Source: an uncultured Candidatus Melainabacteria bacterium
Lineage (GTDB): Bacteria > Cyanobacteriota > Vampirovibrionia > Gastranaerophilales > Gastranaerophilaceae
Reading direction: 5' to 3'
Assembly (NCBI GenBank): GCA_932182025.1
Contig: CAKNXK010000023.1
Coordinates: 124,001 to 188,000, forward strand
Length of the DNA stretch: 64,000 bases
Every line of letters starts with the position of its first letter. The stretch's first letter is position 1. The position numbers and the translations under genes are program-made. The notes beneath the pieces were generated by a model. The model saw only the letters and a list, made by a program, of their open reading frames with translations. It made no database searches and was not told the origin of the DNA. Positions 7,818-16,026 of this stretch are shown here, one piece after another.

Positions 7818-10334
7818 ATGGAAAGTATTTTACAAACATTAAACGCCGAACAACAAGACGCGGCTAAAACAACAGAAGGCGCACTACTTATACTTGCAGG
7901 CGCCGGCAGCGGTAAAACAAGGGTTTTAACAACTCGTATTGCGTATATGATTCAACACGGCGCAATTGCAGGAAAAATTCTTGCTGTAACATTCACAAAC
8001 AAAGCCGCACGTGAGATGAAAGAAAGACTTTCATCAATCTTGGGCGAAAATGTGGTTAAATATATGTGGGTAGGTACATTTCACAGTATTTGCGGGAGAA
8101 TTCTAAGACAAGATATTGAAAACTATCAGTTCCAATCCGGTAAAAAATTGGATAAAAACTTTACAATCTATGACGAAACCGACTCAATTGCTGTTATTAA
8201 ACAAGCAATCAAAAAACTTAATCTTGATGATAAGATTTATGCACCAAAACTAATAAAAACAGTCATTTCCAATGCCAAGAACAAAATGCAGGATGCATAT
8301 ACTTTTGCAACTTTTGCCAGAGATTTTAAATCCCAAAATATAGCAAAAGTTTTTGAAGCTTACGAAAACACTCTTACAAACAATAATGCAATCGACTTTG
8401 ACGATATGCTTATGCTTGCAGTAAAACTTCTTGAACAAAACCCGGAAGTAAGAAAAAAATACTATGATAAGTTTCAACACATCATGGTCGACGAGTATCA
8501 AGATACAAACCAAGCTCAATATCAGTTGGTTAATGCCCTTTATACAAACTTAGATTCATTTATACCTGCTGAACGCTCTCTATGCGTGGTAGGTGATGTT
8601 GACCAGTCTATTTACAGCTGGCGTGGTGCAGATTTCAGGATTATTATGAATTTCCAGAAAGATTTTCCTGATGCTAAAATCGTAAAATTAGAGCAAAACT
8701 ACCGTTCAACAGCAAATATTCTAAACGCTGCAAATGCTGTTATTGAAAACAATCAGGAACGTGTCGACAAAGTGCTTTATTCTCAAAAAGGCGACGGTGA
8801 AAAAATCACTTACTACGAGGCGCAAGATGAAGCCGACGAAGCGAACTATATCGTAAAATCGATTAAGACAACTTCTGATAATTACAATCAGTTCTCAATT
8901 CTATACAGAACAAACGCACAATCACGTGCCTTAGAAGAAGCTCTTATTGCTGCAGGTGTGCCTTATAGAATTTACGGCGGACTCAAGTTCTATGACCGTA
9001 AAGAAATCAAAGATGCAATTGCGTACTTAAAACTTATTCATAACGTGGATGATTCGCAGTCCTTAAGACGTATTATTAATGTACCAAAACGTGCAATTGG
9101 TGAAACAACACTCAAACACTTACAAGAATATGCTGATCAAAACGATATGAGTTTATTCTCAGCAATTTTAGATGTTGATAATATTTCTACAATTAAATCA
9201 GGTACTGCAACTAAATTGAAAGATTTTTCAACTCTTATTATGAAGTTTCAGGAAGCTCAACCAAAGTATCAATTACCTGAATTTTTGAGCCTTGTACTTG
9301 AAAGAAGCGGATATTTAAGAGAATTACACGCAACCGGTACCGATGAAGATGTTACTAGAATTGAAAACTTACAAGAACTTGTTAACGTAGCAAACGAGTT
9401 TGAACCGGAAGAACAAGACAATGTTTTAGGGGAATTCTTAACACAGGTTTCTCTTGTATCTGATATTGACGGAATGGACGAGATTGCAAACAATGTTACT
9501 TTAATGACATTGCACGCATCAAAAGGTTTGGAGTTCCCGATTGTGTTCTTAGCAGGCTGTGACCAGGGAATTTTCCCTTCAGCAAGAACAATGAATATAA
9601 TGTCAGAGCTGGAAGAAGAACGACGATTAATGTACGTAGGAATTACACGTGCTGAAACCAAGTTGTATCTGACAACTGCAAAACGCCGTCAAATGTGGGG
9701 TGAGTATAAATATTATTCACCAAGCCAATTTATTGAAGAAATCCCGCAACATTTGTTAGAAACCCAAGAATCAAACGGATACTCTGAACATAGAAGCACA
9801 TTTACAAGCGCGGTTAAATCCGTGAGGGGTAAATCCGAAAGCAAATCATCATTTGACTCAGACGGCTACGTTAAGCCGGTAACAAGCTTTGGTTCAAGCT
9901 TCGGACAAAGCAAGTCAAGTACTACATCTACAAGCTTTGGTAAAAACTTTGTAGCACCTTCTCAAAATAAAACAACAAATGTTGTAAAGAGAACTCCTGC
10001 AAAGGCTTTTGTTCAGAAAAATCCTATAAACAAACAAAAAGAAGAAGAAAAAATTAAGGCGTTTTTTGAAAATAACATTATGAAACAACGTCTTGAAGAA
10101 CGTAAAAAAGAACAAGCACGCCAAGCAGAAGAAATTGCCAAAGCTGAAGAACTAAAAAATACAGCAACGCAGTATTATTTCAATGTTGGTGAAAGAGTAT
10201 TCCACGAAAAACTTGGAATCGGACATATCACTGACGTTATTCAAATAGGCGAAAGCACAATGTACACAATTGATTTTGGCAAATTAGGAAAAAAAGCAAT
10301 GGATGCAGCATATGCGCATTTGAAAAAATTTTAA
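7818..10334 (+). CDS. pcrA: UvrD/PcrA-type ATP-dependent 3'-5' DNA helicase
   Basis: Superfamily 1A helicase for nucleotide-excision repair and removal of RecA or transcription blocks. Motifs in order: Q-motif LNAEQQDAA, Walker A AGAGSGKTRVLTTRIA, TFTNKAAREMKER, Walker B IMVDEYQDTN, GDVDQSIYSWRGAD, LEQNYRST, TLHASKGLEFP and LMYVGITRAE. A Ser/Lys-rich disordered linker (about residues 670-785) leads to a PcrA-type C-terminal Tudor-like domain, GERVFHEKLGIGHI to the end. The frame is open upstream, but the ATG at 7818 is the true start because the upstream part lies over the DprA-like gene and its promoter, and the helicase begins right after it. 838 residues, longer than usual because of the linker. 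Confidence 0.95.
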   Translation: MESILQTLNAEQQDAAKTTEGALLILAGAGSGKTRVLTTRIAYMIQHGAIAGKILAVTFTNKAAREMKERLSSILGENVVKYMWVGTFHSICGRILRQDIENYQFQSGKKLDKNFTIYDETDSIAVIKQAIKKLNLDDKIYAPKLIKTVISNAKNKMQDAYTFATFARDFKSQNIAKVFEAYENTLTNNNAIDFDDMLMLAVKLLEQNPEVRKKYYDKFQHIMVDEYQDTNQAQYQLVNALYTNLDSFIPAERSLCVVGDVDQSIYSWRGADFRIIMNFQKDFPDAKIVKLEQNYRSTANILNAANAVIENNQERVDKVLYSQKGDGEKITYYEAQDEADEANYIVKSIKTTSDNYNQFSILYRTNAQSRALEEALIAAGVPYRIYGGLKFYDRKEIKDAIAYLKLIHNVDDSQSLRRIINVPKRAIGETTLKHLQEYADQNDMSLFSAILDVDNISTIKSGTATKLKDFSTLIMKFQEAQPKYQLPEFLSLVLERSGYLRELHATGTDEDVTRIENLQELVNVANEFEPEEQDNVLGEFLTQVSLVSDIDGMDEIANNVTLMTLHASKGLEFPIVFLAGCDQGIFPSARTMNIMSELEEERRLMYVGITRAETKLYLTTAKRRQMWGEYKYYSPSQFIEEIPQHLLETQESNGYSEHRSTFTSAVKSVRGKSESKSSFDSDGYVKPVTSFGSSFGQSKSSTTSTSFGKNFVAPSQNKTTNVVKRTPAKAFVQKNPINKQKEEEKIKAFFENNIMKQRLEERKKEQARQAEEIAKAEELKNTATQYYFNVGERVFHEKLGIGHITDVIQIGESTMYTIDFGKLGKKAMDAAYAHLKKF

Positions 10335-10337
10335 TAT

Positions 10338-10374
10338 ACTATACGGGGTTCGATATAATCGAACCCCGTATAGT
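10338..10374. terminator. Long perfect hairpin after pcrA
   Basis: ACTATACGGGGTTCGAT and its exact complement form a 17-bp stem with loop ATA, just after the pcrA stop. On the plus strand no T-run follows. On the minus strand the stem is followed, after several bases, by AAAATTTTTT. It could stop minus-strand transcripts or protect the pcrA mRNA 3' end. Confidence 0.65.
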
Positions 10375-10537
10375 GGTAAGCCGAACACACACATAATGCC
10401 TTTCAAAATTTTGAGGTCGAAAAACGACGATGCCACCTGCTGTCCCCGACTTACATTATAATAATAACACTATTTTCAACCCTTTTTAATCTTCTCGGGG
10501 AGTAATCCTCAAGGATTATTTATGTTACAATTCAAAT
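10375..10537. other. Non-coding spacer with unexplained structured sequence
   Basis: No open frame. It contains TCAAAATTTTGA (palindrome), GTCGAAAAACGAC (hairpin), near-complementary ends around TAAGCCG and CGACTTA, and the hairpin TAATCC-TCAA-GGATTA just before ispE. The minus strand carries TATAAT at 10460-10455, so a minus-strand RNA of about 110 bases ending in the 10338-10374 hairpin is possible. It matches no RNA family I recognise. Confidence 0.35.
10526..10531 (+). promoter_or_regulatory. Extended -10 of leaderless ispE
   Basis: TGTTACAAT gives an extended -10 (TGn before TACAAT) whose last base lies exactly six bases before the ispE ATG. There is no Shine-Dalgarno sequence, so transcription should begin at or next to the start codon. 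Confidence 0.5.
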
Positions 10538-11377
10538 ATGAACGAAATTAAGATAAAATGTCCTGCTAAAATTAACCTCACATTAGAAATCGTCAACAAG
10601 CGCGAAGACGGGTTTCACAACATAAAAAGTATTATGCAGTTAATTAATCTATATGATTACTTAACTATTAAACCCGCTAAATCAGGAATCCAACTTTCTG
10701 GCACAAGCAGCGAAATTCCTTACAATGAAAAAAATCTTGTCTACAAAGCAGCAGATTTGTTTTTCAAAACCACCGGAATAAATGAAGGAGCCGAGATTTT
10801 TATTGAAAAAAACATACCGATTGCAGCTGGTTTAGCTGGAGGAAGTACTGACGCAGCAGGAACTCTATATGGTCTAAACAAAATATACAACGCTTTATCA
10901 CATCAAGAATTAGAAAATCTTTGCGCTCAGCTTGGTTCTGACCTGAACGTATGTCTTAATGGAGGCTGCACGCTTGCAACATCAAGAGGTGAAATAACAG
11001 AACCTTTGCCTGTAATAAAATCCGATGTTACATTAATTAAACCAAAATCACTGGGAATTTCAGCCGGTGAAGCATACAAAAAATATGCTTTAAAAAAATT
11101 CAAACCGCAAAACAATATGACTGAAAAAATGCTTCAAGCAATTAAAGAAAAAAAAGATATTAAACCTTTTTTATACAATGATTTAGAGTACGCTGTTTTT
11201 GATGATTACAAAGAACTGCAAGAAATAAAATCAATGTATCCAAACTCTATTATGTCAGGTTCAGGATCAACTTATTTTGTACTGGAAAACCTCGCAGAAT
11301 CAAGACTCAACGACAACTTTGAGTTTATAAACAATTTAAATTTTATCTCAAACGGAGTAAGTGAATATGATAGTTAA
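10538..11377 (+). CDS. ispE: 4-diphosphocytidyl-2-C-methyl-D-erythritol kinase
   Basis: GHMP-family kinase phosphorylating the 2-hydroxyl of CDP-methylerythritol in the MEP pathway. Visible motifs are CPAKINLTLEIVNKREDGFH at the N-terminus, the ATP-binding loop PIAAGLAGGSTDAAGTL (around residues 90-106) and SIMSGSGSTYFVL near the C-terminus. At 279 residues the length is normal. It lacks a Shine-Dalgarno site and its ATG follows a -10 by six bases. The end overlaps the MBL gene, so the two share a transcript. Confidence 0.95.
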   Translation: MNEIKIKCPAKINLTLEIVNKREDGFHNIKSIMQLINLYDYLTIKPAKSGIQLSGTSSEIPYNEKNLVYKAADLFFKTTGINEGAEIFIEKNIPIAAGLAGGSTDAAGTLYGLNKIYNALSHQELENLCAQLGSDLNVCLNGGCTLATSRGEITEPLPVIKSDVTLIKPKSLGISAGEAYKKYALKKFKPQNNMTEKMLQAIKEKKDIKPFLYNDLEYAVFDDYKELQEIKSMYPNSIMSGSGSTYFVLENLAESRLNDNFEFINNLNFISNGVSEYDS

Positions 11378-11975
11378 AAACTTTATTGAACCACCTATTG
11401 ATAATAATAATTATTTAATCATTGACGAAGAATCTAAAGAAGCCGCCTTAATCGATTGCTCAGCAAATGATAATGATATACGCGCAGAATTAAAAGCGCA
11501 AGGCGCAGTCTTAAAATACATATTGCTTACTCACGGTCACTTTGACCATATTGCAGGACTGAGACCGGACTTCAATATACCTGTTTTAATGCATAAAAAC
11601 GATTTAGGCTGGGTGCAAAAAGTTAATCAATATTTACCAATGATGGGAATGCCTGAGATGACAGTTCCAAAAATCGATAAATATATTGAAGATGAAGAAA
11701 TTATCAAACTCGGCAATACTGAAATAAAAGTTATTCACACCCCCGGACACACTCAGGGCGGAGTTTGTTTCTATACTGACGGCAAATTGTTTTCAGGTGA
11801 CACAATTTTCCGCGAAGCAGTAGGACGTTGTGATTTGGAAGGCGGGGACTTCGACCAAATAGTCGAAAGTATTGAAACCAAGGTGTTTACACTTCCACCG
11901 GAAACAGTCATCTATCCTGGACACGGAAGAATGACTTCGGTTGAATGGGAAAAAGAACATAATCGATTTTTATGA
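11367..11975 (+). CDS. Metallo-beta-lactamase-fold hydrolase (glyoxalase II-like)
   Basis: Small single-domain MBL protein of about 202 residues. Zinc ligands are THGHFDHIAGL, HTPGHTQGGVCF, SGDTIF and YPGHG. The layout resembles hydroxyacylglutathione hydrolase-like thioesterases, but the C-terminal glutathione-binding part of true GloB is absent, so the substrate is uncertain. The ATG at 11367 lies 9 bases after GGAG; a GTG at 11361 is less well spaced. It overlaps ispE by 11 bases and its stop overlaps the convergent EF-hand gene. Confidence 0.88.
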   Translation: MIVKNFIEPPIDNNNYLIIDEESKEAALIDCSANDNDIRAELKAQGAVLKYILLTHGHFDHIAGLRPDFNIPVLMHKNDLGWVQKVNQYLPMMGMPEMTVPKIDKYIEDEEIIKLGNTEIKVIHTPGHTQGGVCFYTDGKLFSGDTIFREAVGRCDLEGGDFDQIVESIETKVFTLPPETVIYPGHGRMTSVEWEKEHNRFL

Positions 11976-12518
11976 TTCATTATCTAAATATCTGTAATCT
12001 AAAAAACTACCGTCATACTTATCATCAACGTCATAATACATAGACATACTATTCACAAGACGATTTCTATCGTCGATTTTGCGTTTTTCTAAATCTGATT
12101 CGACACCATAAGCCTGAATTTCTGCATTTGAAACTTTTCCATCGTGATTTTTATCAATCTCATTAAAGTGTTCAAGAACAGTCTGTGTCAAAGAAGAGCT
12201 CATGCCTGATGCTCCAGCCAAAGTCATAAGCTGCTCTCTTGTCATTCCTTGCGTCGCCATTTGACTCATAAGATTCTGAATTTCATCTGCTGAAATCACG
12301 CCATCACGGTCAGAGTCAATACTATTAAAATTAGTTGACATATATGAAGCAAAAGTTGCACCATAAGATGTATTAATAAAATTTGTATTAGTTAAAGCTT
12401 TATTAAGATTTTCTAAAGTAATACCATCTGAATATTGTCCAGATAATTGCGCAAATGCGTTTGTAAATCCTGCATTTACCCCTGTGAACATTGATGTACC
12501 GTCTAGTCGTTTACTCAT
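11970..12518 (-). CDS. EF-hand calcium-binding protein
   Basis: A 182-residue protein with two canonical EF-hand loops: DSDRDGVISADE (about residues 68-79) and DKNHDGKVSNAE (about 118-129). A degenerate third, DVDDKYDGSFLDY, lies near the C-terminus. There is no signal peptide or membrane segment. The N-terminus is Gly/Asn/Thr-rich. AAGGAG precedes the ATG by 7 bases. A role in calcium buffering or sensing is inferred from the loops only. It could relate to the acidic calcium-type repeats in the flagellin-like protein at 29021, but nothing links them except theme. Confidence 0.85.
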   Translation of the reverse strand: MSKRLDGTSMFTGVNAGFTNAFAQLSGQYSDGITLENLNKALTNTNFINTSYGATFASYMSTNFNSIDSDRDGVISADEIQNLMSQMATQGMTREQLMTLAGASGMSSSLTQTVLEHFNEIDKNHDGKVSNAEIQAYGVESDLEKRKIDDRNRLVNSMSMYYDVDDKYDGSFLDYRYLDNES

Positions 12519-12624
12519 AGTATATCTCCTTTTATATCATGTTAATGATGTTTTTATAAAAATCAAACCTTCATTTGGAGGAAATCTTTTTAGTGTTATA
12601 ATAATTGAAAAAAGAGGTACAACT

Positions 12625-13167
12625 ATGGCAGAACTTAAAAATAATGCTCTTGAAGCAGCAAAAAAGATTAAACTTTTAGCATTTGACGTTGACGGCGTAA
12701 TGACCGACGGAAGCGTAACCTACGATGAAAACGGGGTTGAATACAAAACATTCAATGTAAAAGACGGTCACGGTATAGTTCGTATGAATAAATCAGGATT
12801 TATTACAGCTATTATTACCGCAAGAAACAACGGCACAGTCCGCCATAGAGCCGAAAATCTTAATATTACCGAAATCTATCAGGGACAAAAATACAAACTC
12901 CCTGCTCTTGAAGAGATTATGGCAAAATATAACCTCACTTACGAGAACGTTTCTTATATGGGCGATGATTTGCCTGATATCTGTATTCTGGAAAAAGTCG
13001 GACTCAAATGCTGTCCGAATGACGCTGTGGCAGAGGTTCAGGAAGTATGTAACTTTAAATCCTCAATAAACGGCGGCAGAGGTGCTGTTAGAGAACTTTG
13101 TGATTTTATTTTGGATGCTCAAGGCATTGAAAAAATCGCAACAGTTTCAGAGGGTAAGGACTCTTGA
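12625..13167 (+). CDS. kdsC: 3-deoxy-D-manno-octulosonate 8-phosphate phosphatase, KdsC type
   Basis: HAD-family phosphatase of LPS-sugar (Kdo) synthesis. Motif I is AFDVDGVMTDG (nucleophile and acid Asp), followed by FNVKDGHGIVRMNKSGF, the motif II region IITARNN, and GDDLPDICIL (motif IV). The short cap-less fold and 180 residues fit the KdsC group. The frame opens at 12484, but the ATG at 12625 has AGAGG upstream and begins at the conserved region. The stop overlaps the comEC TTG start (TTGA). It supports a diderm envelope; a related nucleotide-sugar phosphatase is the alternative. Confidence 0.88.
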   Translation: MAELKNNALEAAKKIKLLAFDVDGVMTDGSVTYDENGVEYKTFNVKDGHGIVRMNKSGFITAIITARNNGTVRHRAENLNITEIYQGQKYKLPALEEIMAKYNLTYENVSYMGDDLPDICILEKVGLKCCPNDAVAEVQEVCNFKSSINGGRGAVRELCDFILDAQGIEKIATVSEGKDS

Positions 13168-15521
13168 ACAAAAACTTTCTTATGCTAATTACAGCAAGCG
13201 TTTATATGCTTGCTGTTTTTGCTACTCTTAGCGAGAATTTACTACTGTTTTCAATTCTTCTGAGCATCGGACTAATAGTGCTAATTATAAAAGATTTATG
13301 CCCGCTGAAATATATTCTGGTTACAGCTCTAATCTTTTATCTCGGCGCTGTTAATACCTCATTGCGGCTAAAAGATGTCGATGAATTATTAAACCTTGCT
13401 CCGCTAAATTCTAAAATAACAGGTACTATTATCTCAATTCCCCAAGGACAAACAGAAGGAAAGCCAAAATTTTTCTTTGATGTGGATAAAATAAACTTTG
13501 GCTCAATCGAAAAAGAGGTTAAGGACGAAAAAGTTCTTGTAACATATAATGCAAAAGAAGGCGAAACATTTGAAGGACTAAGATTATACAACTCTTGCAT
13601 TCTAAATGGCAGACTTTCTGCTCCTTTCAAAGCAGGAAATCCGTCACAATTTGATTATGGAAATTATTTAAGAAACCACAATGCTTATGCGGTATTTTAC
13701 GCTAAAAGCTACAAAGTTCTTGATAATTCTCCGACATTCAAGGAACGGAGTTTACAGAAAATCAACAACTTTAGAGAAGAAATTATTTCTGTTCACTCAA
13801 AATATCTTAAAAGCCCAAACTTAGAAATTTTAGGCGGTATTGTTTTCGGTGATGATGCAGTATCTCCACCGAGAAATATCAAACAATCTTTCATTAATTC
13901 AGGTTTATTGCATATACTTGCTGCATCTGGAATGAATGTTGCATTTATTTACTCATTCTTCTTTTTCTTTATTTCATTATTCAAAACCCCTTTCAAGATC
14001 AACGTATTTCTTGGTATGTGCATGGTTGTAATTTATTCGCTAATGACAGGATTAGGCGCATCAGTAATCCGAGCAACTTGCATGCTGTTATTTGTATTGA
14101 TTGGAAAACTAATAGACAGAGATGCTCACAGCATTTCATTATTATCATTTGTTGCACTGTTAATGCTTTTATACAATCCGTTATTCATAAACGATGTTGG
14201 ATTTCAGCTTTCATTTATTGTAACCTTCGGCATTCTTGTTATGTCACCAATTATCCCTATTCATAAAAATAAATTTGTGAATTTTATTCTTGGCACTGTA
14301 TTCATTCCCATAATTGCACAATTATGGGTAATTCCTATTCAAATCTTTTATTTCAGCAACATAAGCTTATATTCGGTTTTTGCTAATATAATGAGCGTAC
14401 CTATTCTTATGGTATTAAGTTTTGGAGGTTTTGTAAGCTCACTTCTATGTATAATAAGACCTTTTGCTGATTTTATATGCATGGTTTTCGATTTTATTCT
14501 AAATCCGCTTCTAACAATACTGGTTAATATTTCTGACTTTTGGGGCACAATGCCTTACTCCGCATTACAAACCACTCATCCAAGCGTATTCCAAATTCTG
14601 CTGTACTACGGAATTTTGTTGTGCATAACAGGTATTTTAAGAAAAATCCGAATTATTACACTACTTAAAACCGGAGCAATTCTTCTTGCAATCTTATTAA
14701 TAACTTTAATTCCTATTAAAAATCAAAACCTTGAAATTATAACGTTCGATGTTGGCAACGCCGATTGCTTCTTAATCAAAACACCGAAAAACGAATACAT
14801 AATGATTGATACTGCCAAAAGCGGATATAACGGCGGGAAATCCCAAGCCGAAATGCTTATTCTTAAATACATGAAAGACCGCGGAATTAAGAACATTGAT
14901 ACAATTATTGTCACTCACTTTGATAATGACCATTGCGGCGGCGCAGTTGATATGATGCGGGGAGTCAAGGTTAAACACCTGTATGTGAACGATTTGGAGC
15001 ATAATTCTTTTGCAGCTAAGGATATTTATAAAACAGCAAAAGAGAATAATGTCGAAATTGTTCTTGCGCAAAATAATCAGACAGTTCACAATAAATCCGG
15101 ATTGAAGCTCACTAATTTTGTTTTAGCTGACGGAAAAGACGATAATGATAATTCGATTTTGACTTTATTAACATACAATGATTTTTCTATGTTGTTTACT
15201 GGAGATGCCGGGGTGAACGGCATAAAAGAGTTAATAACAAACATTCCAAGGGATATTACAGTGCTCAAAGTACCTCACCACGGTGCAAACGGCGGAATGG
15301 ACAAAGATTTGGCAAAATACTTAAACCCTGAATACTCAGTAATTTCGGTAGGTGAGAACAAATTCGGACATCCTTCTTTATATACCTTAAGGGTTTTAGA
15401 CAATTCAATTATACTTAGAACCGATATTAACAATGCAATAAAATTTGTCGTAAACAAGCGCGGTTACAAGATTTTGGCATACGACATGAAGAAACGCAAG
15501 TTTACAAAAGTTAACAATTAA
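13164..15521 (+). CDS. comEC: ComEC/Rec2 competence DNA channel protein
   Basis: Inner-membrane channel for single-stranded DNA uptake, 785 residues. N-terminal hydrophobic segments are followed by a soluble domain (about 65-200), the competence transmembrane block beginning LHILAASGMNVAFIYS (about 250-500), and a C-terminal MBL domain with THFDNDHCGGAVDM, FTGDAGVNGI and VPHHGANGGM. The start is TTG, overlapping the kdsC stop as TTGA, with GAGGG 9 bases upstream. With the DprA-like and helicase genes nearby it suggests natural transformation. No pilus genes are in the window. Confidence 0.92.
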   Translation: MNKNFLMLITASVYMLAVFATLSENLLLFSILLSIGLIVLIIKDLCPLKYILVTALIFYLGAVNTSLRLKDVDELLNLAPLNSKITGTIISIPQGQTEGKPKFFFDVDKINFGSIEKEVKDEKVLVTYNAKEGETFEGLRLYNSCILNGRLSAPFKAGNPSQFDYGNYLRNHNAYAVFYAKSYKVLDNSPTFKERSLQKINNFREEIISVHSKYLKSPNLEILGGIVFGDDAVSPPRNIKQSFINSGLLHILAASGMNVAFIYSFFFFFISLFKTPFKINVFLGMCMVVIYSLMTGLGASVIRATCMLLFVLIGKLIDRDAHSISLLSFVALLMLLYNPLFINDVGFQLSFIVTFGILVMSPIIPIHKNKFVNFILGTVFIPIIAQLWVIPIQIFYFSNISLYSVFANIMSVPILMVLSFGGFVSSLLCIIRPFADFICMVFDFILNPLLTILVNISDFWGTMPYSALQTTHPSVFQILLYYGILLCITGILRKIRIITLLKTGAILLAILLITLIPIKNQNLEIITFDVGNADCFLIKTPKNEYIMIDTAKSGYNGGKSQAEMLILKYMKDRGIKNIDTIIVTHFDNDHCGGAVDMMRGVKVKHLYVNDLEHNSFAAKDIYKTAKENNVEIVLAQNNQTVHNKSGLKLTNFVLADGKDDNDNSILTLLTYNDFSMLFTGDAGVNGIKELITNIPRDITVLKVPHHGANGGMDKDLAKYLNPEYSVISVGENKFGHPSLYTLRVLDNSIILRTDINNAIKFVVNKRGYKILAYDMKKRKFTKVNN

Positions 15522-15530
15522 GAACAAAAA

Positions 15531-15566
15531 AGTCAATTTTTTAAATATTGAATACTTTATATATAC
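15531..15566 (+). promoter_or_regulatory. Shared upstream motifs of small MAIGAR gene
   Basis: AGTCAATTTT (15531-15540) recurs upstream of the paralogue at 41830-41839, in each case about 30 bases before TATATATA. The 13-mer ACTTTATATATAC (15554-15566) recurs at 24819-24831 ahead of another unknown gene. A common promoter type is likely; the sigma factor is unknown. Confidence 0.4.
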
Positions 15567-15618
15567 ATCAGATATCACAAAACAATCTGAGAGATAGTAT
15601 ATATAAGGAGAGACATTT

Positions 15619-15861
15619 ATGGCAATTGGCGCAAGAGATTTTATCGACAAATTATTAGTAGAAAAGTATGCACAGGAAAAAGTTGACAACCACGATGCTG
15701 AATCATTAGTTTCAAGAGTTTCAGCAGACGATATGCTAGGAGCAATGGCAGCTTCTGCAAACACATATAAAACAATGCTTGCATTGAATAACAGATTAAC
15801 AATGGTCTGCTATGGTGTTGTAGCCAAATCGGCTAAGTATGTACAAACCGAAGCAGTATAG
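15619..15861 (+). CDS. Small MAIGAR-family protein, 80 aa
   Basis: Begins MAIGARDFIDKLLVEKYAQE and continues KVDNHDAES; the paralogue at 41896 shares MAIGARD-IDKLLV-KYA-EKVDNHDA. The C-terminal half is helical (ANTYKTMLALNNRLTMVCYG). No signal peptide or membrane segment. AAGGAGAG lies well placed before the ATG. Conservation between the copies sits in the first 28 residues, which suggests a targeting or docking segment with a variable tail. Function unknown; I associate this family only with Gastranaerophilales-like genomes. Confidence 0.85.
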   Translation: MAIGARDFIDKLLVEKYAQEKVDNHDAESLVSRVSADDMLGAMAASANTYKTMLALNNRLTMVCYGVVAKSAKYVQTEAV

Positions 15862-15875
15862 AAAAATTTAACTTG

Positions 15876-15940
15876 AAGTCCCGCTTTGAAGCGTGCCTGT
15901 CGGCGAACGAGGGACTTGTAACAGATACAAAATGCACGCT
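15876..15940 (+). ncRNA. Candidate structured RNA with H-type pseudoknot
   Basis: Two perfect 7-bp inverted pairs interleave: AAGTCCC (15876-15882) with GGGACTT (15911-15917), and AGCGTGC (15890-15896) with GCACGCT (15934-15940). The order a-b-a'-b' defines a pseudoknot. A further hairpin TTGTA-ACAGA-TACAA (15916-15930) lies between. It follows the small MAIGAR gene and precedes a rho-independent terminator at 16003, so it would be transcribed as a 3' element or separate RNA. I do not recognise the family. Confidence 0.45.
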
Positions 15941-16002
15941 GACCAAATGTTAAAAAAACACCTCTCTTATATAACTATCTTACATCTTACAAAACTTTTA
16001 CC

Positions 16003-16026
16003 CTGCATTTTGCAGGGCTTTTTTTT
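16003..16026 (+). terminator. Rho-independent terminator
   Basis: CCCTGCA-TTT-TGCAGGG followed by C and six T's. It ends plus-strand transcription from the small gene and the pseudoknot candidate. The end of the convergent regulator gene touches its T-run. Confidence 0.9.

Noticed and set aside
9269..9661. 130-codon minus-strand frame inside pcrA
   Set aside because: Antisense to conserved helicase motifs, Ser-rich, without start signals.
10375..10460. SRP RNA or 6S RNA between pcrA and ispE
   Set aside because: The SRP GGAAGCAGC-type loop and the 6S central bubble are absent.
12484..12624. N-terminal extension of the KdsC frame
   Set aside because: It runs through the EF-hand gene start and its control region; a good ribosome site precedes the ATG at 12625.
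15870..15945. tRNA-like element near the small MAIGAR gene
   Set aside because: No 7-bp acceptor with T-arm GTTCGAAT-type loop in proper order; the pairing is a pseudoknot instead.
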